From: Massospora cicadina
Taxonomy: Eukaryota; Entomophthoromycota; Entomophthoromycetes; Entomophthorales; Entomophthoraceae
DNA: 64,000 bases
Assembly: GCA_022478985.1 (NCBI GenBank)
Contig: JAKSZP010004176.1
Location: 62,001 to 126,000, forward strand
Direction of reading: 5' to 3'
Below are positions 22,103-34,800 of the stretch, piece by piece (position 1 is the first letter of the stretch; the number at the start of each line of letters is the position of its first letter). The notes under the pieces were generated by a model. The model was given only the letters and a program-made list of their open reading frames with translations. It was not told where the DNA came from and made no database searches. Position numbers and translations under genes: made by a program.

Positions 22103-22124
22103 TTACCCCAGTTGACTGGACAAT
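22075..22124 (-). promoter_or_regulatory. Inverted repeat around the D polypurine tract
   Basis: ATTATCCAGTCA (22075-22086, LTR) and TGACTGGACAAT (22113-22124, internal) are inverted repeats with one mismatch. They span the LTR boundary at 22102 and the short C run (polypurine on the minus strand). Same arrangement as in A and G. Confidence 0.65.
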
Positions 22125-23280
22125 ACAATCTTATTGCTTATATGACCAAATGAACTTTGCATGAATTGATTGATAATCCAACCTTATATGGGTTACTTAA
22201 TGGTATAGGCATTGATACCAGTATTCTCAGTAATTTCAAATGGCCCAGTATAAATTTTAGCGAGTTTATTTATTTCATTCAAATTCATGTTGGTCGTGGA
22301 ACAAGACATGATCTTCTACATCATTATACAGTAGTCCGCTACATATATTTTGGTCAGCTGTATGATCACAATTATTCTTACCAAAATGGTAGAGTACGCT
22401 TCCATCTGTAGTTTGATCAACATCTCCATCAGATTCATTAAATATTTTTGTGGTTCTACGCCTCCAGTATCCTCCACACACAAGTATATCAGGGCAAGTA
22501 AAGCTGGATTTCTACCATATAGCAATTGGAAAGGACTCTTGCCAGTGGACGAGTGGTACTGATATTATATGCAAAGACAGCTGTGGGTAGAAGAGTACTC
22601 CATTCCGAGGGTCAATCTTTTAGAAGCCTAAAGAGTATGTTTGCCAATGTTCCTTTGGCCTGTTCCACCATTTCATTGGATTCCAGATGGTAGGGTGTAG
22701 TCAATACCCTGCGGAATGCCATCAATCTGTTCAACTTAGGCAGAATGTTTGAGGTGGAATTGACTACATTGCCCATTAAGATGAACTGCGGACAGCAATG
22801 TTGCTGCACTACACACTCCATAATAAACTTTTGCAGTAATGACCGCTCCCAAGTCGTTAATCACCATGGCTTCCACCCATCTCGTCAGATGATCAATTGC
22901 TATAATTATATACTTGTATCAGTTTGTCCCAGTTGGCAGAGGCCCCACTTCATCAAGGGAAATGGTATGTCAGGTGAACCGGGGCTTTTACCAGCTGGTA
23001 TGTGGTCTTCTTATGGAAAGGATTCTCCACTTGGCACTGATGACAGCTTATCTTTTCCAGCACATCATAATGTATGCTCTCCCAATAGTAGTAAGGTCAC
23101 AAAAACTCCAACATTATCTGCAACCCACCATTTCCTACTGCCCGATGTGCATCCATAATGATCACTGGCCTATCAGAGGGCTTAGGGAAACTCAGCATCA
23201 GTTCCCCAATATGCTTATATAGTTCCCATCGCTTAAGAAGGTTTCCTGTTTAAGCCCATCAAGAGCTTTGATCACTTGTG
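22125..23280 (-). pseudogene. Element D integrase, decayed
   Basis: The core frame 22612-22821 has CCPQFILMGNVV, where the second catalytic Asp is Gly (relatives read LMDNGT), and YHLESNEMVEQAKG with the Glu region. The C-terminal part covers 22275-22525 (LLYGRNPALLALIYLCVEDT). The zinc-binding region lies near 23000-23100 in broken frames. It ends a few tens of bases before the LTR, as in A and G. Confidence 0.82.
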
Positions 23281-25100
23281 TTAGCTCATCGTGGTATTTT
23301 CCACCACCATCTTCTCATATATAATGTCAGCCAATTCCGCTGTAATAGCGACCGTTGGTAGCCACAAGAGATATTTTGCATTTTGATGCTTCGCTTCTGG
23401 ATGGTTTACAATCTCAAAATTGTATGCTTTGAGCTTCAACGCCCATTGCACGAGCTGTCCTTCAGGTTCACGGAGATTTTTCAGCCAGTGCAAGGATGCA
23501 TGATCTGTTACCAATTGGATATTCACTCAATTGAGGTATACTTGAAATCAATTATATGCTTAAATCACTACTAAGCACTCTCGCTCAGTCACAGTGTAAC
23601 TTTGTTCATGACATTTTAAACTTTGCCTACAAAATGTGACAGGGTGCTCTACGCCATCATCATCTTTCTGAGATAATACTGCCCCTATGGCATAAAGCGA
23701 TGCTTATTTATACTATGAACCGTTTCTTAAAAGTTGGGGTATTTCAACTTGGGTGTGCTCACAACTCAATTCATAAAGACATCAAAAAGCATTTTGGCAT
23801 CGTTCTATCTAGTCAAAAGTGGCATTTTTCTTCAAAAAATCAAAGAGAGGTGCTCCAATGCAACTAAAGTTAGGAATGAACAGCATGTAGTAAATGACTT
23901 CCCAATAACACTTGGATATCTCGTTTATTACCTGGCTGGGCCATCTTGCTTATCACTTCCACCTTTACTGGCTGCAGTTTAAGCCCTTTTTAGTTCATTA
24001 CGAACCTAAGATATTCCAGTTGCTCTTTTAAAATTAACAATTATAAGGCTGGATCTTTATATTAGCATCAGCGAGTCAGCGGAACACTTGTTCCAGGTGG
24101 TCAAGATGCTCTGTATATGTTCATGAGAGTATGTTGATATCATTATGGTAAACTAAAAATGAAAGACAGCTTCAGATCTCCCAAGGTTGTATCCATAGCA
24201 CGCTGGAACATATCCAGGGCATTGTACAAACCCCATGTCATATGTGTAGGCTGAAAAACCCCTTCAAATTAAGATATAGCGCATTTCTTGCATTCCACCG
24301 CTAGTAATTTGATCTGCCAGTACCCTGATACCAAAACCCATGGCGGAAAAATAAGCCCCTAAGTTGGTCTAATGCGTCGTCAATCTGCAGAAGGGGATAG
24401 CAATCCTTTTTTATTACGAATTTTGAGCTTTTGATAGTTAATGAACACCCAGTTTATGCCATCTTTTTTCTTAACAATAAGCACGGCAATGTCAACAACT
24501 TTCTGTCAGCTCTAACATCCCTTGTTTGATCAATTTATCTACCTCATTGGAGACAACTTCTTCTGCCGCCTTTGAGTGCCAAATAGGCTACAATCAAATG
24601 GGTTTTTTTCCCCCATATCTACATAATGCACCACCCTTTGAGTGCACCTCAAGTTGTGATCATCAGATGAATAAAAATCTTGGTATTTTTTAAATCAAGC
24701 TATCGCTTTATCTTTCTGGACCTCCAACAATCCAGTTAGAGCTTCCTGAAGAACCACTGCCATTATGTCGAATGATGGATTTTCCAGTAGGCCAAGGTCC
24801 CCCCAAAATATGAAGTCATGAAAAAGGTGAGCCTTGTCAATAGGGGCCAAATGGAGATAAATCACCACTTGGTGCCTTGGTATTTTCATCAACTCCATCT
24901 GTAGGTTTGCTAGCAATACCTTCTTTTCCCCTTTTCCTGGTGACAGCAGCCCTGAGCCAAATAGTGTTCAAACTGTGATTGCTTATAGGGCCCCACAATT
25001 TCCCATATAACCCTTCAGGGACGTTAATTTCAAGTTGGGTCACTAATATGCACTGATGACCAGAAGGTATGCTCAAAGTGATTGATGCTCGTAGCAGAAA
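23281..25100 (-). pseudogene. Element D reverse transcriptase and RNase H, decayed
   Basis: The RNase H end is in the frame 23281-23526 with VTDHASLHWLKNLREPEG and PEAKHQN. RT lies at about 23740-24660. Its catalytic box reads YHND at 24139-24150, so the first Asp is lost. The RT linker is seen in 24695-24916 (RHQVVIYLHLAPIDKAHL), matching RWHQVVAYLHLVPIEEVRH in A. Frames are heavily broken. Confidence 0.82.
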
Positions 25101-25985
25101 ACCTTTGTACTTAGATCTGGTTGGGGAGGGCTCTGGTCCTCCACTTCATTCACCAATATTGGACAAATTATGCCATCACTATATGCCAAATTAATTCGAT
25201 TGGAGTGGAATGAATTTTTTGATTCTGCTAGAGGTATAGTAAATGGTAATCTGTTGTCCCAAAATAATAATTGTTTCTTCCTCTATATTGCCATGGCTTC
25301 AAATTACCTCATAAATGCGGCACTAATAAGTATATCATAGTATTATTTGGAAGAACCACCACTGTGGCGGAAGCCCTAATTAAACCAAATTGCAAAGGCA
25401 ATGCACTGTAAGCTCCTTTGGACATAGTGCTCTGGGCCCCCACGGTCCCATACACTAAGCTGTGATCCACATCAGGATTTAGCAGAAGCTTGGCCATGAG
25501 CTCGGTGGAAATAATATTAACTGGGGCACCAGTATCTATAGTAGCCCGGACTTTTGTGTTCTAAACAAAAATATCACAGTAGGTACACTCCAAATAAAAA
25601 GAACCATTGTTTTTTATATGACCGTCCAAGGACTTTTTGTTACCAAGTAAGGAGGATATACCCATACCAACATGAGGATACTCCTGAGTAATTTTTTCTA
25701 CTGGAATGGCTACGTTAACCCCCACTAGGGAGGTGACGTCCATTGAGGGTCCAGCATTACTTGTGCTTTATGTTCCAGGATTTTCCATGCATACATAATT
25801 TTCACATCTTGGCGGAACTCAGAGCCTGAAAAATAATAGTTGCTCTCTTGAATGGAGGCTGATGTATCCACCTGAAGCTGTTGGTATAATAAGTCATCAG
25901 GATGAGTTTTAAACCCAACACAAAGAGACTCTTGGGAGCTGTTAGGGACAATTAAATTCGAATTAGTGGAGGTAGAGCGTCCCAT
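25101..25985 (-). pseudogene. Element D protease
   Basis: Aspartic protease with the active-site triad D-T-G intact (codons at 25528-25536) in the block VRATIDTGAPVNIISTEL, continued by AKLLLNPDVDHSLVYG (25309-25497). Upstream frame 25561-25743 has YYLECTYCDIFV-type sequence (read as FYLECTYCDIFV). The triad is damaged in A, B, C and G, so D is the only element here with a canonical one, although its frame is broken at 25560 and 25310. Confidence 0.8.
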
Positions 25986-26752
25986 CTCTACTACGCCTGA
26001 TCTTTTCCCTGCTTGATCATATCAGATGGCGCCACATACAACTTCCAGTTGCCTGGGCAATTAACTGCATATTGCCCTTTTTTCCACATGATAAGCAAAC
26101 ATTTATAAATGGATCATGTCTATAGTTTGCACCTGAAGGGCTGGGCTGAAAGTTAACCAAAAGATAAAAGTTAGGCTGGGGATGGAGTGGCTGAGCGTAA
26201 GGAGGGAGAAAAGGATCCGCTGACATATAAAAGTGGATGAATATTCCCCAATGGCTTATAACTGGGTCGTACTATCCATATCCCAAGGATTATGCCTCGG
26301 CAATAGCATAAGCCTTCCACTCCACATTGGGAGCACTGATTCTGGCAGAGATGGCAAAAATTATTCATGATTTTGTATAAGCATCATGTCTTCATCCCTT
26401 ACATGAGACATAGCATTATGTAGTTTACAGTAGGGTTTGACTGCTGCCATCATTGCTATGCCTACATCCTCAGCAGATAAAATAATGGCGCCTACTAATA
26501 CATGAACTTCTGTTATGAATCACTCAGTGAACTCCACCAGAGACTCGTTCTTGTATAACCATATGATAAGAAAGTTGGCCTTCCACTGCAACATCTTAGC
26601 CGCACCCCCAAACAAATGGAACACAGTCTCTTTTACCTCTTGATAAGAGATCGAATTCTTTTAGAGGTAACAGGTAGCCTGATCAGTGCTCTTCAGATAC
26701 AAAAAGGACAGAAACAGTTTCACTTTCCACTTATCTGAGGCCCCTTTAACAG
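25986..26752 (-). pseudogene. Element D gag, C-terminal half
   Basis: Contains a degenerate zinc knuckle (CLSCGKKGNMQ near 26060-26095, with the His ligand replaced by Asn and a shift before the last Cys) in the frame 26017-26226. Capsid-like sequence continues to 26752, where LINE K starts. The block STVKGASDKWKVKLFLS at its right end overlaps in meaning with FAVEGAS on the far side of LINE K, because that stretch was duplicated at insertion. Confidence 0.75.
26737..26752. repeat. LINE K target-site duplication, left copy
   Basis: GAGGCCCCTTTAACAG here and GAGGCACCTTCCACAG at 61257-61272 match at 13 of 16 positions. They flank LINE K and both encode the same stretch of D gag. Confidence 0.8.
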
Positions 26753-28482
26753 TTGACTTTTCTTTCGCCACTAAATTTTAATTTTAAAAGTATTACATTC
26801 ACTCAAAAATTTAGCTTATCGAATCTTATCAATAATGGTGGTAAAGTATACTTAAAGCTCCTCCAATGCATTAGAATTCATAAAAACAATCCCAAATAAC
26901 AGAACCATAGGTTGCCAACTTGTGTGTCAACCCGTACAACCCGCTCCCAAACTGCTGCTGGAAAAGCAGATGAAAATTAAATTTTAATAAATTACAGTGG
27001 GTTCACAAATGCTACTAACACTTTACATCCTTCCCCAGTCAACTCTGTCGTGACTGAGGGTCACCCAATTAGTGCGCCTCACTTTGGAGGCGCATCTAAT
27101 GATTTAACTACAGTAGCAGGGTGTATTGCAGCTCCCAATACATTAAGAGTTTTGGGATGACTTTACCAACTGCCTCCAATTTGGAAATCAGCCTGGGCGC
27201 CCAAACTGAATCGTCAGTTATTGTTGAGTCAGTTGGCTGTCATAATTCTACTTCAAAAATTAACCAATATGACAAGCCTGAATCTACGGTAATGGGTGAA
27301 TCAGTTGACAATCATTTTCATGTCTCAGAAGGAAACCAACACGCCAAACTGAATCAGCATTGTGTATCAGATCATTTCATGGTAATTTAACAACAAATTA
27401 AAATCAAAACCAAATTCTAATCAGAATTAGCCAAATAGCCAATCATACCACAGAAAATCCCAGAGAAGCATCTGCTGATAGTCAGATGAGAAATTGAGGG
27501 ATAGATTGGTGTGAGGATGAACCTGAATTCACTAATAAATTGGCAGAAAGTAATTCCAAGACAGTTATGCAATAAAGCCTGGAAAAAGTCGAGTACCAAC
27601 TGGGAAGGCCCAGAAGAGGCCAGCGCATAAACCCAAAGAGATGTCAGCACCTCTATCTGGGGTTCAGCCTCATAGAAAATCAGCCAAATCAATTTAATTT
27701 TTCATTGTAACATAAATAAAACTAAATGAGTTAAGGATGCATCAGGTGAATGGCAGAAAAAGCTAGTTTCTGCACCACCTACCATTGACCCTCATGAAGC
27801 TGCTTTTGTGGTGGAATTGAGGAAGAGATAGGAAGAAACTCGTTCACAATGTGCAATTTCTAGGTCCACTCTGGCTCATGCAGTTAGAGTCTACTATGGG
27901 CATAACCCATCCAATGATATACAAGAGATTATTTTACCTATTTTGACGCAATAGAAAGGGCCTTTCCAGTTATTATTACAATTCATGAAGTAGTGGAAAG
28001 CCACTATATTGATGTAGGCTTTAAACTGCAGCAGATGCAGTTTGGGCAGCTTCTACAAAAATAGAGATTCCACATGGATCTCTTCATGTAACTAGAACAT
28101 GATTTAACTTAGTGAAAATTCTTAGGTTATTTTCTCTAATCTCCAACTATATTGGGCCCAGAAACCTTAAAACTTGCCCTGCATCGGGGTTTAATGGAAT
28201 TTGGGTCTTTTCTAACAGTAGACCTTTGTGCACCAGCCTACTATGCCCCAACCCAATGGACTCAATTTTCTAGAGCATCATTTATCCCCAACCCTATGGT
28301 GGCCCTTAGTATGGAGGTTATTCCATGTGTGGCAGTCATTAATAATGTTCAGAAATCTTCTTTGTTGGTATTAACCAGGCGTGACCACGCTGCATATGGT
28401 GTAATGCTTTGGGCCATCTAGATAATAGTTGCACTGCTCTTAAACAATCTCTCACATCCAGTAACTAATTCCCTGTGACAGG
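26753..28482 (+). pseudogene. LINE K 5' region and ORF1 (zinc-knuckle RNA-binding protein), first part
   Basis: The first 350 bp have no ORF and are probably 5' UTR. Decayed ORF1 follows: the frame 27121-27390 (Ser/Gln/Asn rich), protein-like sequence WQKKLVSAPPTIDPHEAAF near 27755-27815, and a frame at 28152-28421. A perfect CX2CX4HX4C knuckle, CIWCNALGHLDNSC, is encoded at 28391-28432, just before the F insertion. ORF1 proteins of this type bind LINE RNA. Several stops interrupt the frame. Confidence 0.7.
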
Positions 28483-29582
28483 TGTTAAAATCTGAGGATA
28501 GCTCACTTGATAAATTGATTTCTGCATGCTTAATTGGGATGAAGTTCAGCTTGATGATCCTTGATTTTCCCAGTGGTTTATGGTATTCAGACCATTCTGA
28601 AACTTACTAGGCGTATAGAAGTAGCCCTGAATCTTCTTTCAATTTCAGGCTTAATTTTTCCTCTGTAATTGGGAACTACTTCCATGGCAGTTTTAGTTAC
28701 AAGCTGAAGATCTGGAACTTTTAGAATGTCAACACTTAACTAAAGTAAAGTTTGATAAAAAACTAGGAAAAAGGTATAAAAGTTCTTTTATTAAAGGATA
28801 TTTATTTGATAATGATCATTAGGCCAGGCGCTGGTATTTATACCTCTAGGTCATCTCCTGGCCACATTTGAGCACATAACACCAACAGATTATTTTACCC
28901 CCTCAGTTTGTCCTTTGAACTGATATGACTGAGACCTAATGCTAGGTTTATTGGTGACAAAATACTCTCAAAATTGAGAGGATTTCAGGGACAAAAATTT
29001 CTAATAAAAACATGAAAAAATATTTTAGGATATCCTAGATTTGAGTTTCATCATACTGCTGACAAAATATATCTTCTGTGAAATTTCTTCATCAATTAAA
29101 GTAGATGATATACCCCTAATCAGGAAGTTGGCAGGCCTCTCCTGTTATCACTAGGTACTCCCTTTGGGCGTTCCATGTGCAAGTGCTATCATGCCAATTA
29201 CATGGATTAACATTTGAATTTCACCCTGGGGTGGAAAATTGATTATGCTAAAATGTCTATCTGTCCATGTGACTTTTAGACTTTAACTTCAGGTTAATCC
29301 TGAATGATTTCTAAATTGGAATGTTGGATATTGTTTCCAATATTCAGGACTAATTTCTATTTTTTAAGTGCATTGATAATAGCCATATTGCATGAGTGGA
29401 TTTGGCCCAAGCTTTTAATGAAGTAGTTGTTTAAATTGATGTTGTGGATAATCATCCCAAGCCAATTAAATTACAATAGGCTTAAATAAAGAGTTAGAGT
29501 ATTGGTTTGAGTATTGGAGGGATATTGGACTGATCTGTTGGTTGTCAAAGGGTTTATTTTTGGGTCAACTTCTAGATTAGAA
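28483..29582 (-). repeat. Element F 3' LTR (about 1100 bp)
   Basis: Starts TGTTAAAATCTGAGGATAG and aligns with 55894-57025. Its inner end is degraded (about 29582) and is followed by TTTTTCCCC, the polypurine tract on the minus strand. Shared blocks include TGATAATGATCATTAGGCCA. Confidence 0.9.
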
Positions 29583-31828
29583 TTTTTCCCCACTTGACTC
29601 AAACATAAGTCCTAAGTTTCCAAATTAGCCTTTGTTGATCTGGTATCTTTGGCCTGAACGCCCAATGAGGCTCAAGCTGGATCCTCTCCCCATCCTCAAG
29701 TGTGAGCTAAAGTATTAATTAAATTAAATGATCATTATATATATATGTCTTTATTTATTATTTATTTGAGGCAAACTGACCAGGGACAAACATTAACAAA
29801 ACGAAAATTAAAACTAAAAACTAACGTAACTAATTGGTTCAGACAAAACGCCCAAATGAGCGGCTTGTTTGAAACACTTCAAACAAAACAAACAACCAGG
29901 TGGGCAGCGAGAACCGCTTATCCCTCCATGGCGGAAGGGGAGGGGGGATCAGGGGGCTCATCTTTTGCAGCGGCTTCCTCTTCCCAGAATAGGGTACATG
30001 TCAAGTCAGACAGTAAGGGCGTTGGAGCATCAGCGGCATGTGGTTAATATTGCTAATGATTGGTATTTAATGGACATGCCAGCTAGGAAAATGGCACTGA
30101 TATATTTGGCTAAAGCCTTTTCAGCTTTAATGCGAGCATTTGGGAGTTTAAAAAATGTGGCAGTATTGGATTGGGTAATCTTAGCTTATGGATTCCGTGC
30201 TACAGTTACCACATTTTGGATAGCGTCATTAACATTTTTATGTAATTGTTTCACTGTAATTTTATCTTTTGAGTAAGACTTTTGGGGATAACATGAGGTG
30301 GAATTCCTCCTGTGAGCATCACCACTGATTTGATGACAGCTTTATAATTGGGTGACAATCTGATGTTGCAGCTGCTTTGACTTCAAGCTGGTGATCACTG
30401 CAAAATGATTTGGCATTTGGCCGTGGGTTATATGGTCAAGGGGGATATTTGGCGTCCCATTCTGAATTAATGAACCGCTCAGTTTGCAGATATAATTCTA
30501 AATTAGCTTACCTGATTTGTCAATCTCAGCCAATAACTCCCATGGGTTCTGATTGAATTGAATGGGGGAATCAGCGTACAGTTGAGGCTTGGTTGATTTG
30601 TTGGAGGAAGCATGGGATTGAACAGGGATACAATCTAATGCTTGATTGGAGGAATCATGTGAGGCGTTGGGGCGAGGGGAAGGCTGAAGGGTGGCTTCAG
30701 ATGCAGCTGCAGCCACAGGCTTTGGGGGAGGGGGAGGTAGGATCATACCCCATGCTGGAACGTGTACAGGGTGGGCAGCAGATTAAAGGTCGGCGGATGA
30801 GTAGTCCAATCCATTGGAAGTGGATAAGTGGGCACTTGCGTTTCTAGTGGTCCAACTCAAAACATAGCAGATAGATCTTCCGCCCGCCCTTGATGTGGGC
30901 CCAAAACGGATGGTTGGGTGCTGAAGGAATAATGGCATAAGGGTGAATTGACATGGCAAATTTTTCTAAATTCAGAGGCTAATTGTATCATACACCAAAG
31001 GCCCAGCAAGTTGTGTGGCCCCATTTAGAACACAAATTTATAAGATGGGGTTGGAGCCATAGGCTTCCAAACCATCCATAAGCTCCTGGTGGATCCTGAA
31101 AGGGGGAGGTGGGTGGGCAAGCCAGCGAACTGAACCACCAAAGTGGTGTCTATTGGGAGCTGGATCTGAGTTGTGGGAAGAGGGGTTCCCTGAAATACCG
31201 GGGGCACATTTGCTGAAGTGGCAGCATCAGCTTCACTTGTGAACCAAGGGTCAAAATACCCCTTATAAGGGCAGAAATTTAAAATCCGGTGGGCCATCAC
31301 CGCCTATGCCATTTCAATATTGGCTTGATCATGGTATGGGAAGAGTTTCCCATAAATGACCATTAGGCTGTAGCACATGTTGTTCTGGGGGAGCACCAGG
31401 GGGCAGCGAGGTACCGCTTGGATACAAGCAAGGTGGGCGTTGAGATCCTTGGGAGGAATGAATTGTCCCATGAGTTTGTAATAATTGGGTGAGCCAGTCC
31501 AAGTGTGTTTTCCTGCGAGATGGAAAATGGCGAAGGGAGTTTTGCTGCTGACTCACACTGGAGCAGCAGGCGGAGAATTAAGGACATCAGAGCGAAACTA
31601 CAATGGGCAATTAAGATCTAATTTTTACTAATTATGTAATTTTCTCAGAAAGTTATGCCAAGTGGAAAGAGTCTACGTTTTTTATTTTTTTCTTGCTTAA
31701 TTGGCCTGCTTATTAAAAATTCAAAGGAATCTAGCATTGACTCAGTTGTAAATTTTCTATTGAGAAAATTTATTCTGCCATAGGCTTTTCTTTCCTGTAA
31801 CAAGAACATTAGTTACTAAAATTTGATT
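29583..31828 (-). pseudogene. Extra ORF region of element F between integrase and 3' LTR (unknown protein)
   Basis: About 2.2 kb without any Gypsy domain. Minus-strand pieces look protein-coding, in the same sense as the element: 31363-31587 and 31329-31556, 31025-31300 (WFTSEADAATSANVPPVFQG), 30498-30746 beginning with LPPPPPKPVAAAAS, and a stretch near 30040-30270 with KITVKQLHKNVNDAIQN. Together they suggest a decayed Pro/Ser-rich protein of several hundred residues. I do not recognise it. Plus-strand frames at 29745-30276 overlap and may be shadows. It is analogous in position to the antisense ORF of B. Confidence 0.45.
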
Positions 31829-34800
31829 TGAACAGCAATTTTTACAATCACACATGAGAGAAGGGGTTTTCAACAAATCCAATTAAACTGGGAGAAAACC
31901 ATAACTGGCAATGGACAAAACGGTGAATTAAGGGTAAAAAACGCCCCGTATGGGGACCAGGAAACATGGCTGCTAAAAATGCACAAACTGAGGCATCGCC
32001 CAGGTTTGTGGAGCTCACCATGAAACATATCCAATACATGGAAATTCAATATAACCAACCCCTATCAAAGATAGAGCATGGGCTCTGACTCTACCTAAGG
32101 GTTGAGTCTCCAACTCTGTGGGAGAAAGTGACGAGGCATAGCCCTTACTTTTCCCTTACACAGTGTACGTTGCCACTAATATGATCCCATGTGGCTGGGT
32201 TGATTTGGGATTTGAGACTAAAGAAGATGCAAATACCACCACAAAGGTATGCATCAAAGTTTCCCTCCCCAAGGGCAAACAAATTATGCACACTGTGTGC
32301 ACCAGATGGAACAAGTGAACACTTTGTTCTTTTCCTTTGAATCACTCCCTACCAACCTTCCCCACAACCAAATCGAAGAGGAGCTCTGAGCTGGACTTAC
32401 CAGCTATGGAGAAATTAAACAACACAAATTACAGCGGCTTCACCTGATGCTGAACCTGTGCACAGGAAATGCAATCGCTGTGATCCACCCACTCCCTGAG
32501 GTGGCCGTGGACCTCATAAGAATCCCTCACACAGTGAAGTTTCACCTCCCAGACAGAAAGGTGCCAAAGCCATTCCGCGTCACACTGGAACATGCATCGC
32601 CTATCTGCAACCACTGCACCACATTGGGGAACTAGGAAAATGCATACCCCGTGAAGAAGGGCATCATGGCCCCAGACTTCTGCAACAACACCATAGATGA
32701 AGATGACGTAGAATTCAACAGAATTACTGATGACAACTACGCCTTCCAATGAAGAGAGGATGGGCACTACCTCCTCATAGATCCAGTAACACCCAAATAA
32801 TGAAAAATGATGCAGAAGGCATGCAAGTGGGAAGCGGCTAAGGCTGCATCACTCATGGTCTTTGCCACTGACCCCAGCAAAATTCAGGAGGACGTAGAGG
32901 AAATCAGCCGAGCCAACCAATCAGAACAGACTTCCCAAGCTGAGAAGGACATAAAGGAAATTATCCGAGCCACCTAATCAGAGCAGTACGCCCAAAGTGA
33001 AAATTTTTCAACAATGTGACTGAATTACCAAATGGTATCAAACAAGAGAACTTAGCAGAACAATTCAGCTCCACTATAGGCGAAAAAGCTGGACCCAATT
33101 CTCCAAATTCGCACCCCAAAGCCACAGAAACAAATCAGCACACAGCACTGGCCCACCATGAGTTATGAGTGGGTAATTAGCTGCAAATCCTAAAAACTAC
33201 AATGTCTGCAAGAAATTGACACAGGGTATGGGATTGGATGATGCCACAGAATATATTGGCCAGAAAAACGAAGCAGGGCTAGCAAAATGGCGTTGGGTGT
33301 GGTCTGGGAGGCCCTCCCAACAGCTCCTGAGGCGCCACGGGCACCTCAGTGACAATAGGGATGCTAAACCTCGCAGGAACCAGAGCTCATGCATCCCAAG
33401 CCAAAAAGGCGGACTTCCTGTGAAAACCCCTGTAGATATTTGGCCATCCAAGAAACCCACTGTCTACAGGGGGGAAGATGAATCCTGGTCAGCCAGGGTC
33501 TCACCATCCTTATTGGTATGGATGACACACTGTGGGGTGGTCATTCATATTAACAAAAAACCAAAAATCACGAACTCCTCAAAATATCTGCACATTCACA
33601 TCCTGGTTGCAACAGTCGCAAACCAAGAGGACACAATTTTGATAACATGCTATTATGCACTGTGCACTTCAACTTAAGGAAAAAAATTCCTCAAAACCAT
33701 TCCAACACTCACCTTCCCACCAGATACCATCCTACTGGGTGACTTCAACTGCTGGGATAACCCCATGGGCTGATGGCCTAACCCACAGGGGATACCCACT
33801 GAGCACATCGAGTTCCATGCAATGAAGGCATCCATTGGCCTAAACAATACCCTCCTCCCTGAGTTACCACTATTTCCCAGAATGACCTGCCCCAACTATG
33901 CGAGGGAATGCTCACTTTAATGAGCTGCATCAACTACATTCTTGCATCAAAAACCCACCATTCAAACATATCCAACTTTGAAACAAAAAATTAATTTCTC
34001 TAACCACCGACTCATTTTGGTGCAGCTCTCACCAACCCTAACTCCTACACAGGCGTTGATCTGGAGGAAGCTAAACCCAGAAAACATAAAATTGCCCAAA
34101 ATATCTGACTGGGTTGAACATATGGCCATGAACCCAGATTCACAACCTTGTTAATATCAGATCCCATCAAAACCTGAGCAAATTTCAAAACTGAACTAAA
34201 TAATAAAACTTGTCACCTCACCTCGCGTAAGTATGCTGCCAACACAGCCACAATCAAAAGCCACTTGGCAAAACTGTACCACCTCAAGCTCAACACCCCA
34301 TAGTCCAACTACAGCCCCTAACTGGGGGCACAAATGGGAGGAAATATCCACCACCTAAACGCCCTCATTTATGAACAAAAGCACAGAATCAAAGTATCAA
34401 GCAAAGGCAAGTTCATAGAAGAAGGTAAAACCTGCTTGACATACTTTTTCTGCCAATTCACTAGAACAGCAACCAGCCCACGTTCACACAAGTCTGCAAA
34501 GATGACGGCACTGTGGCAACAGACTTAGCGGAGGTCAAGATGGAAGTACGCCACTATTACACCAAACTATATAATGACACCTCAATTGACCGCCATAAAA
34601 GTTAATGATTTTATACACACCGTTGGAATACAAAGTGCAACGCCAGATTACAACCTCCTGAACATAATGACGCAGGAGGAGCTCTGAGACACAGTCCGCG
34701 GTGCACCACATAGGAAATGCCCAGGGCCTGTTGGGATACTCTATGAATTTTACAAAAATATTTCAATCAAATCAATCCCTTCCTCTTAGCACCAATGAAC

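Noticed and set aside
5850..30270. Homology between the B antisense protein and the F extra protein (both contain FKLP followed by A)
   Set aside because: Only a four-residue string plus loose similarity, and opposite orientation relative to the element. Not enough without a profile comparison.
29869..30276. 135-aa plus-strand ORF as a possible host gene
   Set aside because: It lies inside the F internal region, and the opposite strand reads as helical, Lys-rich protein continuous with other minus-strand pieces.
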